Positions 1 through 7,813 of a stretch of 60,657 nt of DNA are shown in pieces; the first letter of the stretch is position 1; each line of letters opens with the position of its first letter. Position numbers and translations under genes: made by a program. The notes under the pieces were generated by a model. That model was not told the origin of the DNA. It saw only the letters and a program-made list of their open reading frames with translations, and searched no databases. Origin of the DNA: Nitrososphaerota archaeon (GTDB lineage: Archaea > Thermoproteota > Nitrososphaeria > Nitrososphaerales > UBA183); NCBI GenBank assembly GCA_027886865.1, contig JAPCJR010000012.1:1-60657 (forward strand), in the 5' to 3' direction.

Positions 1-179
1 TGGAATCGAAGATCCGTTCGATCGTCAGGGAGGAGTTCGACCATTTTGAGAAGATCATGGACGCTCGTTTCGAAGCGGTCAATACGAGGATCGATTCGCT
101 CGAGAAACAGTTTCCTGCAGCAAAGGAGCTGGCGGAGATCAAGGCCCGGCTGAATCAGATCGAAAAAGGCGGCCGATAG
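1..179 (+). CDS. C-terminal end of a coiled-coil protein (partial at left edge)
   Basis: An open frame runs in from the window edge (first full codon at 3) and stops at TAG 177-179, giving 58 visible residues. They are rich in Glu, Lys, Arg and Ile/Leu in heptad-like spacing (for example FEAVNTRIDSLEKQ), so this is probably the end of an alpha-helical coiled coil. No domain can be named. It is cut by the window start, so its size and function are unknown. Confidence 0.5.
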   Translation, partial: ESKIRSIVREEFDHFEKIMDARFEAVNTRIDSLEKQFPAAKELAEIKARLNQIEKGGR

Positions 180-235
180 GTCAAAGCCTCGTTCGCTCGT
201 TCATTCAAGGCTAAGCGCGGCCCAAAGGGACTCTA

Positions 236-373
236 CGCCGGGCGCCTTCCGGAGCTCAGCTTGTCCATGAGCAGGTCGGGCCGGCACCGGAAGCGCCACC
301 ACCACGGCGCCGAGACCCGGGAATGAAAACTGCGGGCACTCCGGCCGGAGGGGCCATGGTGCTCGTGGACCGG
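236..373 (-). pseudogene. Decayed 3' end of a Thr-rich surface-protein gene (anchor fragment A)
   Basis: Reading the minus strand gives CPQFSFPGLG followed, after a one-base frame change, by LLMDKLSSGRRPA and a stop. This matches the C-terminal anchor of the intact gene at 3769-4338 (PQFSFPGLSA ... LLMNKMRSGRRPA, stop). Just upstream on the minus strand the sequence reads TVTRSTST, like the Thr-rich stalk of that gene. No signal peptide or full frame remains between here and the ligase gene that starts to the right. It is therefore a relic of a related gene; see also copies at 2556-2663 and 14208-14264. Confidence 0.65.
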
Positions 374-374
374 G

Positions 375-1841
375 TCACCGTGACTTGGCCATCTCGAGGA
401 GCCCTCGCGGCCCGGGATGCTCCTTGGCCACCGGGAGCTTCGATATCACCGGCCTGAATTTGGCCCTGAAATTCGTCCTGTCGGTGACCGAGACCTCAAT
501 CTCCATGCTCTCGCCCAGGATGGAGCGACACCTGGACATGAGCTGTTCCTTGTCGGCGTCCGGCTCACCCTCCCTCTTCATCAGTTGTATCCTGACCTTG
601 CCCACGCTCTCCTGCACCGCCTGGTATCTTGAGACCCCGGGAGAACCCTGTATCACGTTCATGACGGTCCTCGGGGTGATCAGTTGACCGCCGGGCAGCT
701 GAAAGCAGTCGGACCTTCTGCCCTCGACGGACTTCAGCAGGGGCAGGCTGCGCCCGCAGGAGCAGTACCGGTCGTCGAGGACGCCGATGTCCCCCACCCT
801 GTACCTTATCAGGGGCATGGCGTAGTTCATCAGGTTCGTGACGACGACCTCCCCCCTCTCGCCGGCCTGGGCCCGTTCGCTCCCCCTCACCACCTCCATG
901 ATGAGCAAGTCAGCATCGATGTGATAGCCCTCTCTCCTTTCGCACTGCCATGCCCCGTTCCCAAAATCCCAGGAGGAGTATTCGTCGTACACCCTGCACT
1001 TGAACGACGACTCGAGGTATCGCCTCGTCTCGTCGTCGGTGAGCTCCCCCTCTGTCCTGATGACCCTGCCGGCTAGGCCCTCGACTCCTCGGTCGGCCAT
1101 CGCCTCTGCGAGCAGCCTGAGGTATGAGGGAGCGCCGCGGATGAGCTTCGGGTCGAACCTGAGCGTGTAGTCCAGCACCTGGTCCGCGTTGTCGAACAGG
1201 GTGACGCCTCTCCTCCTGCCTCGAAGGAGACGGACCATGGGCCCCAGGCTCTCCCTTGCGGGCGACTTTCTCGCCTGTCCTGCCTTCTCTCCGCTCCGGT
1301 CCGGGCCTCTCTTGGGGGGCGCGTCGTACTCCACGATCATAACCTTGCGCCAGGGTTCGACCCCGATCGCCCACTGCTTCCTGAAGATCCAGGCGGCCTG
1401 GCAGTAGTCCCAGAACCTCTTGTCGTAATACACGGGCATGGGGCCGCCGCTGGTCCCGGAGGTCGACGCCCGGATGCAGTCACGGAGGTCGAACCCCCGG
1501 GCGATGCTCCGATGGGGGATACCGCCCATGACCTCCTGCTTCGTCGTGAATGGAAGCTTCCCGAGGTCATCGAGCGACCTGATGTCTCCCGGTTTGACCC
1601 CCCGGGCGTCGAACTTCTCCCTGTAGAGCGGCACGTTGTTGTAAGCGTGGCTGACGACCTCCCTCAGCCTTTGCTCCTGAAGTCGTCTGAGCTCCTCGGG
1701 CCGAGCCCACTGGGTCCTCCACAGCTCGTTGCAGCACCGGAGGACTCGGCTGAGCATCCGACGCGACCATCGCTCGCACGATATAACGATTCGGCGGAGA
1801 GGACGTGGATCACTCCGGGCCTCATCGCCGCCGGTGAGCAC
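375..1841 (-). CDS. Phenylacetate-CoA ligase-like (PaaK/CapK family) adenylate-forming enzyme
   Basis: The 488-residue product shows the PaaK pattern: an N-terminal helix with HAYNNVPLYREKF (about 65-78), the AMP-binding loop STSGTSGGP (126-134), an acidic DEYSSWDFG stretch, YRVGDIG, and a CSCGR Cys pair near residue 370 as in PaaK relatives. Family members form an acyl-adenylate and then usually a CoA thioester; CapK-type members act in capsule or surface polysaccharide loci, so the substrate cannot be fixed here. A basic N-terminal stretch may be an overlong start; Met29 (1757) is an alternative. It is divergent from vapB, and no degradation-pathway genes lie nearby. Confidence 0.85.
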   Translation of the reverse strand: MLTGGDEARSDPRPLRRIVISCERWSRRMLSRVLRCCNELWRTQWARPEELRRLQEQRLREVVSHAYNNVPLYREKFDARGVKPGDIRSLDDLGKLPFTTKQEVMGGIPHRSIARGFDLRDCIRASTSGTSGGPMPVYYDKRFWDYCQAAWIFRKQWAIGVEPWRKVMIVEYDAPPKRGPDRSGEKAGQARKSPARESLGPMVRLLRGRRRGVTLFDNADQVLDYTLRFDPKLIRGAPSYLRLLAEAMADRGVEGLAGRVIRTEGELTDDETRRYLESSFKCRVYDEYSSWDFGNGAWQCERREGYHIDADLLIMEVVRGSERAQAGERGEVVVTNLMNYAMPLIRYRVGDIGVLDDRYCSCGRSLPLLKSVEGRRSDCFQLPGGQLITPRTVMNVIQGSPGVSRYQAVQESVGKVRIQLMKREGEPDADKEQLMSRCRSILGESMEIEVSVTDRTNFRAKFRPVISKLPVAKEHPGPRGLLEMAKSR

Positions 1842-1873
1842 GGCACGCCCGATGAGGTCTGAGCGTGGCGGCG

Positions 1874-1881
1874 CTTAAGTA
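1874..1881 (+). promoter_or_regulatory. TATA box of vapBC
   Basis: CTTAAGTA lies about 29 bp before ATG 1907, the spacing expected between an archaeal TATA box and a leaderless start. This supports starting vapB at 1907 rather than at the in-frame GTG 1865, which lies upstream of the box. Confidence 0.5.
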
Positions 1882-1906
1882 TGTGCATGCGCTTATGCAT
1901 AGAGTC

Positions 1907-2131
1907 ATGACGAAGGTCATCTCCCTCTCGGACAGGGCCTACCAGGAGCTGAGGAAGAGGAAGGGCAAGGACGAATCCTTCTCCGACGTCGTGCTCAAGA
2001 TGGCGGAAGGGAAGAGGTCGGACTCCCTCATGGAGCTCGCCGGGACCTGGGCCGGAGACGACGCCAAAGAGGTCCTCTCACAGCTGATGAAGCAGAGGCG
2101 TGCGACCCGGAGCAGGGAGTTCGGCGTCTGA
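1907..2131 (+). CDS. vapB: VapB-type antitoxin
   Basis: A 74-residue protein starting MTKVISLSDRAYQELRKRKG, followed by SFSDVVLKM and a charged tail. This is the pattern of small archaeal VapB antitoxins: a short ribbon-helix-helix-like DNA-binding N-terminus and a C-terminal segment that wraps the toxin. It sits immediately before a PIN-domain gene whose TTG start follows by one base, the classic antitoxin-toxin order. Such antitoxins usually repress their own promoter; the TATA box at 1874 and the short palindromic GCATGCGCTTATGCAT region just after it are candidate targets. Confidence 0.8.
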   Translation: MTKVISLSDRAYQELRKRKGKDESFSDVVLKMAEGKRSDSLMELAGTWAGDDAKEVLSQLMKQRRATRSREFGV

Positions 2132-2132
2132 T

Positions 2133-2516
2133 TTGGTCTGCCTCGGCTCGGACATCCTGATTTCGTTCCTCAGGGGCGACCCGGCAGCCGCAGGCAAGGT
2201 CTCAAGCCTGAAGGAGGGAAGCCAGGGGCCGCTCAAGACCACCGTGATCAACGAATACGAGCTGCTCAAGGGAGCGGGGCTCAGCAAGCTCAGGGACAGG
2301 AACCAGGTCCAGGTGAAGCGGCTGATCTCGGAGATGGAGGTCCTGGAACTCGACTCGGAAGCCTGTGACATCGGGGTCGCGGTAAAGAGGCATGGGGCGA
2401 GCATCTGGACGCGCGACAGCGATTTCCTGAAGTCCCTGCCAGAGGCGAGCGTGCGCCTCATTCCGCCCGGGCCCAAGCCGGACGGGACGGCACACCGCAG
2501 CCATCCGGATAGTTAG
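2133..2516 (+). CDS. vapC: VapC-type PIN-domain toxin ribonuclease
   Basis: Starting at TTG 2133, one base after the vapB stop, the gene encodes 127 residues, a usual PIN length. Acidic active-site residues are visible: the N-terminal Asp in CLGSDILISFL, Glu in TTVINEYELLKGA, and the Asp pair in WTRDSDFLKSL. PIN toxins cleave specific RNAs with Mg2+ and are blocked by VapB. The last 80 bases of the gene and its downstream flank (2451-2530) recur at 7386-7464, where they end a different small ORF. Confidence 0.85.
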   Translation: MVCLGSDILISFLRGDPAAAGKVSSLKEGSQGPLKTTVINEYELLKGAGLSKLRDRNQVQVKRLISEMEVLELDSEACDIGVAVKRHGASIWTRDSDFLKSLPEASVRLIPPGPKPDGTAHRSHPDS

Positions 2517-2555
2517 CCGCGTCTTCTCCAACGGGCAGGTTCGCGCGAGGGAGCT

Positions 2556-2663
2556 GTACGCCGGGCGTCTTCCGGACCTCATCCTGTTCATGAGGACCGC
2601 GACCGGGAGCAGCAGCGCCACGGGCAGCATAGGGTCGAGGCTGGCCAGCGGGAACTGCGGCAC
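2556..2663 (-). pseudogene. Orphan C-terminal anchor fragment B
   Basis: The minus strand reads VPQFPLASLDPMLPVALLL then a hydrophobic stretch and MNRMRSGRRPA, almost the same as the anchor ending the gene at 3769-4338. Here no N-terminal part is attached: the upstream surface-protein gene stops at 2690 in another frame. The codon that is TAG after RRPA in the intact gene is TAC here, so the frame reads on. It is a free-standing fragment, not a complete gene. Confidence 0.6.
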
Positions 2664-2689
2664 CCCAGCGGAGGCCAGGAACCGACCGT

Positions 2690-3619
2690 CTAGTATCCCC
2701 AGTAGACGTTCGCTGCGAAGCCGACCGTCTGGTTGCCCGAGGTGTTGGCGAAGATCACATCGTAGGTGGTCTGCTGACTGACCGGTGGTATCGACACGGC
2801 GAACGCTCCCGAGGTCACAGGGCCGCTGTCATAGTACACGGGTATGCCGGCCATCGTGCAACCGCTGACACCCGCGAGAGTCCCGTTCTGCAGGTCAGCG
2901 AACAATGCGGAGCGCTGACTGTCGGGCACCACGAACGCCGTCACGGTGGCTCCCGAGGAGACGGTGAAGTTTCCTTCGAGCAGCGTGGCCTCATCGTTGA
3001 CGTACGCTGGCACATAGTAGTACTTGATGCTGATCGGGTCCAGCTGGACCTGGTTGTACGGCGACGCTATGTTCTGGACCATGCCGTTCGCGACGTTGGC
3101 GTGATTCTCAGTGGGTATGAGGTACGGCGAGAGTACGTAGGCTGCCGACCCGGTGACGAGGAGCGCTATCAGCAGAAAGACGAGGTAGACGTTCCTGGCA
3201 GCGTGCGACTTTCTCGCGGGCGCCGATGCATCCTGCTGGTTTCGCCTCGAACCTCTCCTCACGCCCAGGGCGACAGCCCAGATTATCCCGACCAGTATGA
3301 GCAGAGCCAGGAGGACGCCCCCGCCTATGAAGAGATATTCGTAGGGTCTGTCGGATCTCGGAGGAGTACCGAAGCTCAGTCCCTTGCTGACCGACTTGTT
3401 GCTCCCGAGAGTCGTGAGAAGGTCATTCGGCGCCAAGTAGCCGGGAGCGGTGCAGCCCGTCGGCGGCGGGATGTTCGTCCCGGTGCTTACGGTAGCGGTG
3501 GATACAGAGCTGGAGCTCGTCTGCGCCGAAACGACAGGAAGATTGATCGTCAAAAGGACGAGGAGGAGAGACACGGTCGCCGAGATGATGGAAATCTCCA
3601 GTCTCCGGTCGAAGTCCAC
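2690..3619 (-). CDS. Multi-pass surface protein with long extracytoplasmic C-terminal domain
   Basis: A 309-residue protein with an N-terminal hydrophobic segment (about 12-32) acting as signal or anchor, a short Ser/Thr-rich stretch, a hydrophobic helix at about 95-118, a basic cytoplasmic loop (RRGSRRNQQ), another helix at about 143-165, and a 140-residue beta-rich C-terminal domain with NxT/NxS sites (GNFTVSSG, NTSGNQT). No named family is recognised. It ends VYWGY without a C-terminal anchor; an orphan anchor fragment lies 27 bases downstream in another frame. Confidence 0.7.
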   Translation of the reverse strand: MDFDRRLEISIISATVSLLLVLLTINLPVVSAQTSSSSVSTATVSTGTNIPPPTGCTAPGYLAPNDLLTTLGSNKSVSKGLSFGTPPRSDRPYEYLFIGGGVLLALLILVGIIWAVALGVRRGSRRNQQDASAPARKSHAARNVYLVFLLIALLVTGSAAYVLSPYLIPTENHANVANGMVQNIASPYNQVQLDPISIKYYYVPAYVNDEATLLEGNFTVSSGATVTAFVVPDSQRSALFADLQNGTLAGVSGCTMAGIPVYYDSGPVTSGAFAVSIPPVSQQTTYDVIFANTSGNQTVGFAANVYWGY

Positions 3620-3768
3620 GGTCTATACGGAGCTGGGAGTCAGCCTGAAGGCGATATAAGCCATTTCCTTCGGATGTGAGACTTCGTTCTCCCGCCCCTC
3701 GTGCCCGAAGGGAGGATCGGCGGTTATGGAGAGGCGGAGGCAGGCAGAGGATGCTCCGGAGGGAGGCT

Positions 3769-4338
3769 CTAGGCCGGGCGCCGTCCGGACCTCATCTTGT
3801 TCATGAGGAGCACGGCCGGCAGCAGAAGGGCCACCAGCATCAGGGCGCTGAGGCCTGGGAACGAGAACTGCGGCACTCCGTTCGGCGCGCTCGTCGGGGG
3901 CGTACACGTGTACTGAGTTGAGATGACGGTGGCCGTCGAGGTCGAGACGACGGTCTGCGTGACCGTGGTCGTTACGGTGCTCGGCCCTGTCGAGGTCGTG
4001 GTGGCCGGAGTTGAAGCACCATTGATCACGAGGGCCGGCCCGAACGTCGAGGTGCTCTCGGCGGTGCACGTCCCCGTGTTGACGGTCGCCGTGTCGGTCT
4101 GGGTCACCGTGTCGGTGCTGGTGGATGTCGTGGTCACCGTAGCGGTCGATGTCTTGAACGAAGTGCTCGTGTCCGTAATCGTGATGGTCGTCGTGATGCT
4201 CGCGGGCTGGACTCCCGATGAAGTGGCCGCATGCGCGTTGAGAATCATACCCGTTCCCAGAAGAACCGTGAGAACCAAGAGGAGTGCGACAAAGGCCATT
4301 GCCCCGTTGAGGGACTGCTTCCTGGTCGTGCTAAACAA
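3769..4338 (-). CDS. Secreted Thr/Ser-rich protein with C-terminal membrane anchor
   Basis: The 189-residue product has a signal peptide (about 13-38, ending AHAATSS), a Thr/Ser/Val-rich stalk of about 100 residues (many TVT and TST repeats, one Cys), then VPQFSFPGLSA, a hydrophobic helix and the basic tail MNKMRSGRRPA. This signal-stalk-PxF-helix-basic layout is common for archaeal cell-surface proteins; the stalk is probably O-glycosylated. There is no enzymatic domain, so it may be a wall component. Its 3' anchor module (3772-3880) is the intact version of the fragments at 236, 2556 and 14208. Confidence 0.75.
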   Translation of the reverse strand: MFSTTRKQSLNGAMAFVALLLVLTVLLGTGMILNAHAATSSGVQPASITTTITITDTSTSFKTSTATVTTTSTSTDTVTQTDTATVNTGTCTAESTSTFGPALVINGASTPATTTSTGPSTVTTTVTQTVVSTSTATVISTQYTCTPPTSAPNGVPQFSFPGLSALMLVALLLPAVLLMNKMRSGRRPA

Positions 4339-4489
4339 GAACTACGGACGCCCCTTGACGGTTGCGGATATAATCCTAGTGAAGCCCAATTCCACCAAAG
4401 TGAATTTGGGATTCATCCTCTTGCCGTGCCTCTCCGACGAGAGGGGTGGACCGGGATGGGCCAGCTAGAGACACGCCTCTTTGAGCGCA

Positions 4490-4879
4490 TCACTGTTTGG
4501 CCGCGGAGGCTGCGGGCTGCGTCCGGTCCATGCGCATGGCGTTGAAGACCAGGCCGATGGCAGCCGCGAAGATCACGAGGGCGACGACGTAGTGCACCAT
4601 GATTATCGCGAAGTTGTTGGTGTCCAGGAAGGCGAACCCGAGGAGTCCCTGGATGACTACGAGCAACACCACGCCCGCGGCGTTGCCCAGAGCCGGCCTG
4701 TACCTGGGTTTGGACGCGGCGACGGCTATCAAGGCTATGACAGCGAGGACGAAGGTGATCAGGCCCGTCGCGATGTGCGTGCCCTCGTCGATGAAGCCGA
4801 AGACCCTGAGCCCACCGGTGACGAGCTGTATGAAGACCATCGCTCCGGTGATGTAGAACATGGCTGCTGCCGGCTTCAA
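4490..4879 (-). CDS. Small 4-TM membrane protein, possibly half-size CtaA/COX15-like
   Basis: The TTG start at 4879 lies about 30 bp after a TATA-like AGCGTATATAGC (around 4904-4915), suggesting a leaderless transcript. The 129-residue protein has four hydrophobic helices, with His in GTHIATGLI (second helix region) and in VHYVVALVI (fourth helix). Pairs of membrane His with QGLLGF resemble the half-size heme A synthase/CtaA-like proteins known from archaea, but no oxidase genes are nearby and the match is weak. A general heme-binding 4-TM protein is an alternative. Confidence 0.55.
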   Translation of the reverse strand: MKPAAAMFYITGAMVFIQLVTGGLRVFGFIDEGTHIATGLITFVLAVIALIAVAASKPRYRPALGNAAGVVLLVVIQGLLGFAFLDTNNFAIIMVHYVVALVIFAAAIGLVFNAMRMDRTQPAASAAKQ

Positions 4880-5006
4880 CTTACGGGGCTTGAGACGTCG
4901 TTTTTTGCTATATACGCTTTAGGTCAACGGGATTCTGCAGGAGGGTGATCATGTAGGAAAGCTATGAATGCCCCAACTTGCCCGAATAACCTCAGGACTC
5001 GGTTCA

Positions 5007-5369
5007 TCAGCCCATCCCGACCCGCCCTATCAGGCGCCCGAGCTCGCCGATCTTCTCGAACCCGGGCTCGGCCGAGACCAGCACGACCTTGGGGCCGAAG
5101 TTGAAGAACATCAACACGACCTTCTCCCTGTTCATCATGACTGATCTCACCCGCCCGTGATACTTGTCCATCGGGCCGGTCATCCCGAACACGATTCCGG
5201 CTCTTGTGTAGATCATCTTAGTGTCAATCTCCGGCTCCAGCGAGACGACGCCCGGCCTGAAGGCTTCGTAGACCACATCCCCTTCCGTCGTCAAGACTGC
5301 GATGAACCGTATTTTCTCGTCGAACTCGAACACGGTCTCCGCCTTGGTCTCGAGGGTTCTGCTGTTCAC
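5007..5369 (-). CDS. Conserved archaeal protein (DUF6659-like)
   Basis: A 120-residue soluble protein with alternating beta strands and one helix: FDEKIRFIAVLTTEGDVVYE, a GKxxx-like central part, and NREKVVLMFFNFGPKVVLV followed by a C-terminal helix ending LIGRVGMG. The pattern recalls the DUF6659 family common in Thaumarchaeota and roadblock-like folds, but this rests on memory of the family only. Its ATG overlaps the stop of the upstream propeller gene by four bases (ATGA), so the two are translationally coupled. Confidence 0.65.
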   Translation of the reverse strand: MNSRTLETKAETVFEFDEKIRFIAVLTTEGDVVYEAFRPGVVSLEPEIDTKMIYTRAGIVFGMTGPMDKYHGRVRSVMMNREKVVLMFFNFGPKVVLVSAEPGFEKIGELGRLIGRVGMG

Positions 5370-6598
5370 GGTTTGGTCACTGGCCTCGTGCGGCCACGGA
5401 TGAACAGGTAGGAAACGGCAAGGAGAGCGGTGAAGACCGCCGCGATCCCTAGTTGGTAGGGGAATACCGGGACTCCTCCCCCTCCACTGGTCGAGGTCGT
5501 GGCGGTGGACCCGGTCGAGGTCGGGCCCGACGAGGAGGTCTGGGTCGTGGTCGTCGCACTCTGGCTCGTAGTGGTAGCCGCCGTAGTAGATGACTGGGAA
5601 GATGCGTCGGATATCACCGAGACGGTGCCATCGCCGCTGTTGGCCACGAAGACCTCGCCCTTTCCTGAATCGTAGGCGACGCCCATAGGCAGAGCTCCCA
5701 CAGTGACGTTCTGAACGACCTTATTGCTGCTGTCCGATATCACCGAGACGATGTTCGCGTTGTAATCGGCGACGAACATCTCGCCCTTTCCAGAGTCGTA
5801 GGCCACGCCATCGGGGAAGGCTCCCACTGGGATGGTAGCCACGACCGCGTTGGTGCCGTCAGATATGACCGAGACCGTATCGTCGCCGGTGTTGGTCACG
5901 AACACTTCGCCCTTCGCAGAGTCGTAGGCCGCTGCCTGGGGAGTGCCTCCGACGGGGATGTCCGTCACGACCGCGTTGCTGCTGTCGGATATCACGGTGA
6001 CGTTGTCGTCGTTGCTGCCCGTGACGAAGACCTCGCCCTTTCCTGAATCGTAAGCGACGCCGTAAGGTCCGCTTCCTGAGGGTAACGTCACGGTCGCGAC
6101 GACCGTATTGGTGCCGTCCGATATCACTGAGACCGTGTCATCGAGGCTGTTGGCCACGAACACCTCGCCCTTGGCGGCGTCGTACGCCGCGCCCTCAGGG
6201 GTGCCTCCTACCGGCACATTCGTGACCTTCTTGTCGGTGCTGTCCGATAGCACGGTGACGGAGGCGTCGCCGCTATTGACGACGAACACCTCGCCCTTTG
6301 CGGAATCGTAGACCACGCCGTACGGCTGGCCGCCTGCGGGCAGGGTCCCGTTCGCGACGACGGAATTTGTGCTGTCCGAGATCACCGAAAAGGTCGGCGC
6401 CAGGTTGACTTCGAACACTTGCCCCGTAGCCGAGTCGTATGCCACGTTCTGCGGAGACGCTCCGGTGTGCAATGAGACAGATGCGACGACGGACTGGGCA
6501 TTGGCGAACGGGAAAGCAAGAGAAGATGCGAGGACCAGAAGGGCTAGGAAAGAAAGCGCCATCATCCTGTGGACAGAGCTGTGACGCGAGGCCGACAC
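5366..6598 (-). CDS. Secreted YVTN beta-propeller protein with C-terminal anchor
   Basis: The 410-residue product has a signal peptide (to about residue 35), seven or so repeats of about 42 residues with the core VAYDSGKGEVFVANSGDDTV then SVISDGTN, a Thr/Ser-rich linker with a Gly run, and a terminal helix VFPYQLGIAAVFTALL plus RGRTRP. YVTN propellers are found in archaeal surface layers and usually serve as binding scaffolds. The repeats are close at DNA level too, so the array may vary in copy number. A TATA-like CTTATATC sits at 6629-6636 on the minus strand, about 34 bp before the start. Confidence 0.88.
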   Translation of the reverse strand: MSASRHSSVHRMMALSFLALLVLASSLAFPFANAQSVVASVSLHTGASPQNVAYDSATGQVFEVNLAPTFSVISDSTNSVVANGTLPAGGQPYGVVYDSAKGEVFVVNSGDASVTVLSDSTDKKVTNVPVGGTPEGAAYDAAKGEVFVANSLDDTVSVISDGTNTVVATVTLPSGSGPYGVAYDSGKGEVFVTGSNDDNVTVISDSSNAVVTDIPVGGTPQAAAYDSAKGEVFVTNTGDDTVSVISDGTNAVVATIPVGAFPDGVAYDSGKGEMFVADYNANIVSVISDSSNKVVQNVTVGALPMGVAYDSGKGEVFVANSGDGTVSVISDASSQSSTTAATTTSQSATTTTQTSSSGPTSTGSTATTSTSGGGGVPVFPYQLGIAAVFTALLAVSYLFIRGRTRPVTKP

Positions 6599-6774
6599 GA
6601 TGTTGACGTCGATGATGGACCGTGTTCGATATAAGACTTTGAAAGGTGATTGAGCGCTGGCGGGTGGAATGACTGCCTCTAACCCCAGACCCCGAGAGAA
6701 GACAGGCGAGCCTTAGGTCTACCCAGGTGCTTTTTGCACGTTTAACTAGGCGGTGCATTTCTAATGAGCTCGCC

Positions 6775-7077
6775 ATGTTGTTCGTTGTTGACCACAAGCA
6801 TACCGCGGAGACCTGTCCGGGAGGCAAGATCCATCACGACGACGATTTTTTTAAGAAGGTGGACGAAGCGCGAGCCAAATCCGGCCTGAAGATAATCGAG
6901 GGATATCTCGACGCTCCGGGACATCGCTTCTATTTTGTGGTCGAAGCGGAAAGCGTCAACCAGCTCTTCGAGTTTGCGGCGACCACCCTGTCCCCCATCG
7001 GCGAAACGAACGTGGTACCCGTCCTCAAGTGGTCGGAGGCATGGACCGAAGGCCAGAAGCTGGGCATACAGAAGTAA
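6775..7077 (+). CDS. Small ferredoxin-like-fold protein (DUF3303-type dabb-like)
   Basis: Taken from ATG 6775 the protein has 100 residues: MLFVVDHKHTAETCPGG, then an alpha-beta pattern ending VVPVLKWSEAWTEGQ. Size and strand order look like dimeric alpha-beta barrel proteins that bind small ligands; the HKHTAETCPGG stretch with His and Cys is its most distinct part. Function is unknown. An in-frame start 48 bases upstream would add a poorly conserved basic peptide and is less likely. Confidence 0.7.
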   Translation: MLFVVDHKHTAETCPGGKIHHDDDFFKKVDEARAKSGLKIIEGYLDAPGHRFYFVVEAESVNQLFEFAATTLSPIGETNVVPVLKWSEAWTEGQKLGIQK

Positions 7078-7265
7078 GAAGAACGCGAAATCACGAAGCT
7101 CCTGTCTGCTTCCGCCGAACATCCCAGTCCCACTCCGAAGCAGCGGCACGCTCGTCCCGAAGAGGAATCAGCGGCAAAATGGGGATGGTGAACCACGCGA
7201 GGGTGGGCGTGAAATGTTCTTCGATGGAAGCTTAACTACAAGGCCACACGAATCGTTGCGACACC

Positions 7266-7442
7266 TTGGGCTCTGATGAGAGAGTCTGTGAACGATGCAA
7301 CGGACCGGTCACCTTTGCTGGGAGCGTCAGGCTGTGCAAAGGCTGCGCCAGAATCCCCCCGTTGTGCTACTGCGCTCCCTTTCTCGTGCACCTCATTCCG
7401 GCCGGGCCAAAGCCGGACGGGACAAGGCAGCCATCCGGATAG
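7266..7442 (+). CDS. Small zinc-ribbon ORF ending in a VapC-derived tail
   Basis: A TTG at 7266 opens 58 codons ending TAG 7440-7442. The N-terminal part carries VCERCNGPV and LCKGCAR, two CxxC knuckles about 16 residues apart, plus a CYC; this is a likely zinc ribbon. From base 7386 the frame runs into a copy of the vapC 3' end (LIPAGPKPDGT here, LIPPGPKPDGT in VapC). A TATA-like CTTAACTA lies about 30 bp before the TTG (near 7231). Whether it is expressed is unknown; it may be a fusion made by duplication, or a relic. Confidence 0.45.
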   Translation: MGSDERVCERCNGPVTFAGSVRLCKGCARIPPLCYCAPFLVHLIPAGPKPDGTRQPSG

Positions 7443-7464
7443 TCAGCCGTGTCTTCTCAGACGG
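7386..7464 (+). repeat. Second copy of the vapC 3' end
   Basis: About 79 bases here match 2451-2530, covering the last codons of vapC and about 14 bases beyond its stop, with scattered substitutions and a short deletion. The reading frame at the end is shifted relative to VapC. A separate 16-base match, GTCTGAGCGTGGCGGC, links 7513-7528 to 1857-1872 just before vapB. Both lie in the same orientation. Confidence 0.7.
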
Positions 7465-7813
7465 TGAGGAGTGAATTTCTGGAGAGGAGCGAATGTGCAG
7501 CAAATCGACGATGTCTGAGCGTGGCGGCTCCATAGAAGCCATCCGGATTAGGCGGCCTCCCGGCTTATCTTTGAGATCAAGGCTTGCACCTGGATATCGT
7601 TCAAAGCTCACCGGCCCCACTTTCAAATTCCGAGCTTATTTCTTTCTCTTTCAGCTAAAATAAGCTCAAAATGCCTCTATTATTTTGACGCCGAAAACTA
7701 GTTGGGGATTTGAACTCAAGTTGAGAGCATGGCTCACCGGCCCACCTAAGAACCACATGTTGAATTTGTTGGAGAGAAACGATGGATCATGTGTCGCCGC
7801 GGTGGGGGCCACG
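7443..7813. other. Gene-poor stretch with relics and a repeated motif
   Basis: No convincing gene is seen. It holds the end of the vapC-tail duplication, the 16-base vapB-upstream match (7513-7528), an AT-rich stretch around 7630-7690, and two of three copies of a CTCACCGGCCC motif (7607 and 7733; the third is at 8324). Short frames here look random in composition. Confidence 0.5.

Noticed and set aside
1865..1906. VapB start at GTG 1865
   Set aside because: It would lie before the TATA box at 1874, so the transcript would not include it.
3101..3679. 192-codon plus-strand frame
   Set aside because: Opposite to the membrane protein at 2690-3619 and very rich in Arg, Gly and Glu, as expected of a shadow.
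7681..7750. Possible tRNA fragment near 7690-7745
   Set aside because: A T-loop-like string and an acceptor-like string are present, but no stems pair; only the Gly tRNA at 46510 folds.
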